A stretch of 5,582 nt of DNA, from positions 1 through 5,582 of the forward strand of contig QKDT01000031.1 of the NCBI GenBank assembly GCA_003251995.1. The letters are read 5' to 3'. This DNA is from Desulfovibrio desulfuricans (lineage in GTDB: Bacteria > Desulfobacterota > Desulfovibrionia > Desulfovibrionales > Desulfovibrionaceae). Under the pieces are notes generated by a model. The model searched no databases. It had not been told where the DNA came from and saw only the letters and a list, made by a program, of their open reading frames with translations. The position numbers and the translations under genes are program-made. Shown piece after piece: positions 5,290-5,582 of the stretch. Within the stretch, counting starts at the first letter, position 1; each line of letters begins with the position of its first letter.

Positions 5290-5365
5290 TGGAGCTGGCG
5301 ATGGGACTCGAACCCGCAACCTGCTGATTACAAATCAGCTGCTCTGCCAGTTGAGCTACGCCAGC
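5290..5365 (-). tRNA. trnT: tRNA-Thr, anticodon UGU
   Basis: The acceptor stem GCTGGCG/CGCCAGC is perfect, the D-stem is GCTC/GAGC, and the anticodon stem GCTGA/TCAGC carries loop TTTGTAA, giving UGU (reads ACA and other ACN codons). The T-arm reads GCGGG-TTCGAGT-CCCAT, so it has a G-U pair and a C-A mismatch next to it, a slightly weakened T-stem. The discriminator is U and CCA is encoded. Length is 76. It is the first gene of the operon, about 5 bases from the likely transcription start, and matches E. coli thrU in position. Confidence 0.97.
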
Positions 5366-5376
5366 GGCAACACAGC

Positions 5377-5405
5377 TTATTAGCGATTTTCATTCTGCTT
5401 GGCAA
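5377..5405 (-). promoter_or_regulatory. Candidate proximal sigma70 promoter of the tRNA-tuf operon
   Basis: A -35 box TTGCCA (5400-5405, 5 of 6 to TTGACA) is separated by 17 bases from TAATAA (5377-5382). With an 18-base spacer the -10 reads AATAAG, 4 of 6. The start would fall near 5370, about 5 bases before tRNA-Thr, a typical short tRNA leader. AT-rich sequence with A/T runs immediately upstream (about 5406-5441) could act as an UP element. The -10 is imperfect, so this rests mainly on position and the -35. Confidence 0.55.
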
Positions 5406-5421
5406 GCAAAAATTTCGCTTT

Positions 5422-5451
5422 GGCTCAAATTTTTTCAAATAACTATGAGCC
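5422..5451 (-). repeat. 6-bp inverted repeat with AT-rich loop upstream of the proximal promoter
   Basis: GGCTCA and TGAGCC arms flank an 18-base loop rich in A and T, overlapping the presumed UP region of the proximal promoter. In a transcript from the distal promoter it would form a hairpin without a T-run. It may be chance or a bent or protein-bound DNA site; function is not known. Confidence 0.35.
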
Positions 5452-5463
5452 GTGCTGCATTTT

Positions 5464-5494
5464 ATCGTTTTTTGCGCCTTTGCGCGGAAACGAT
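5464..5494 (-). other. Nested hairpin between the two candidate promoters
   Basis: Outer arms ATCGTTT/AAACGAT (7 bp) enclose an inner GCGC-AAAG-GCGC stem. It starts 6 bases after the -10 of the distal promoter, so it would form near the 5' end of that transcript. On that strand it is followed by AAAATGC, not Ts. It could protect the 5' end or affect promoter escape, in the manner of leader hairpins of stable-RNA operons; this is inference. Confidence 0.4.
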
Positions 5495-5499
5495 TTGGC

Positions 5500-5528
5500 C
5501 TTATAGCCCTTTTAAAGCTAATGTGCAA
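5500..5528 (-). promoter_or_regulatory. Candidate distal sigma70 promoter
   Basis: TTGCAC (5523-5528) is separated by 17 bases from TATAAG (5500-5505), a 5 of 6 match to TATAAT. The -35 keeps only the TTG. A GGCC-type GC-rich discriminator follows the -10, a feature of growth-rate and stringently controlled promoters in other bacteria. It lies about 120 bases upstream of the proximal candidate, giving a tandem arrangement like that of many stable-RNA operons. Confidence 0.5.
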
Positions 5529-5553
5529 CGGTTAAGTTGGGCAATATCCCGTT

Positions 5554-5576
5554 TATTTTCAATTTTTTTGAAAATA
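5554..5576. repeat. 9-bp AT-rich inverted repeat at right edge
   Basis: TATTTTCAA, a 5-base T loop, then TTGAAAATA form a perfect 9-bp inverted repeat. It lies 25 bases upstream of the distal -35 box. It could be an operator or an UP-like element, or the tail of an upstream terminator whose gene is outside the window. I do not recognise it as a known regulator site. Confidence 0.4.
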
Positions 5577-5582
5577 CCTGTG

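Noticed and set aside
5140..5442. 100-codon plus-strand frame with GVDLNHRSLTTTDLQSVPFG-like and WDSNPQPADYKSAALPVELR-like stretches
   Set aside because: These strings are the well-known false proteins obtained by translating the reverse complement of tRNA-Tyr and tRNA-Thr; the DNA folds as tRNAs.
5459..5464. TAAAAT as a third -10 box upstream of tRNA-Thr
   Set aside because: The 17-base-upstream hexamer is CCGCGC, far from TTGACA.
1..5582. Undescribed defence system, mobile element or CRISPR array
   Set aside because: All coding space is taken by core translation, secretion and transcription genes in a known order. No direct-repeat arrays, transposase, integrase or attachment-site duplications at the tRNAs were seen.

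Overview
The window is a bacterial translation and transcription gene cluster. Every gene lies on the minus strand and is transcribed from high to low coordinates. In transcription order it holds tRNA-Thr(UGU), tRNA-Tyr(GUA), tRNA-Gly(UCC), tuf (EF-Tu), rpmG (bL33), tRNA-Trp(CCA), secE, nusG, rplK (uL11), rplA (uL1), rplJ (uL10) and the first 112 codons of rplL (bL12), which runs off the left edge. This is the classic tRNA-tufB-secE-nusG-rplKAJL locus that normally continues into rpoBC. The moderate GC content and the protein wording (EF-Tu with GHIDHGKT, a 49-residue bL33 with CPWDKKHTLH, the rpmG/tRNA-Trp placement) suggest a Desulfovibrio-like sulfate reducer (Desulfovibrionales). That assignment is inference from recalled family resemblance, not a search.

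Region by region: 5366-5582 is the AT-rich control region, with two candidate sigma70-type promoters and several inverted repeats. The distal promoter lies at 5500-5528. The proximal one, at about 5376-5405, would start transcripts only a few bases before tRNA-Thr. At 4982-5365 lie three tRNAs with encoded CCA ends. At 4768-4981 is a 214-base leader before tuf that has no gene but contains competing inverted repeats. At 3421-4767, tuf and rpmG are separated by 3 bases. At 3300-3408 a 9-bp GC-rich hairpin precedes tRNA-Trp, which is followed after 22 bases by secE (78 codons) and, with an 8-base gap, nusG. At 1083-2393 are rplK and rplA, separated by an unusually long 180-base spacer that holds a strong hairpin and a pair of mutually exclusive stem-loops. 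At 915-1082 is the rplA-rplJ spacer, with a 9-bp hairpin and what looks like the L10 autoregulatory leader. At 1-914 are rplJ and partial rplL.

Functionally, the tRNAs and EF-Tu supply aminoacyl-tRNA to the ribosome. SecE is the small SecYEG subunit and NusG couples RNA polymerase to ribosomes or Rho. uL11, uL1, uL10 and bL12 build the L1 stalk and the GTPase-associated stalk that recruits EF-Tu and EF-G. Co-transcription ties these components together, and RNA elements in the spacers probably adjust the stoichiometry.

I found no mobile element, CRISPR array or plausible undescribed protein system. The gene content is core and conserved. What deserves a second look is the RNA-level architecture in the spacers, together with a non-canonical pair in the tRNA-Thr T-stem and the degenerate zinc site of bL33. 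No gene-free stretch exceeds 300 bases.
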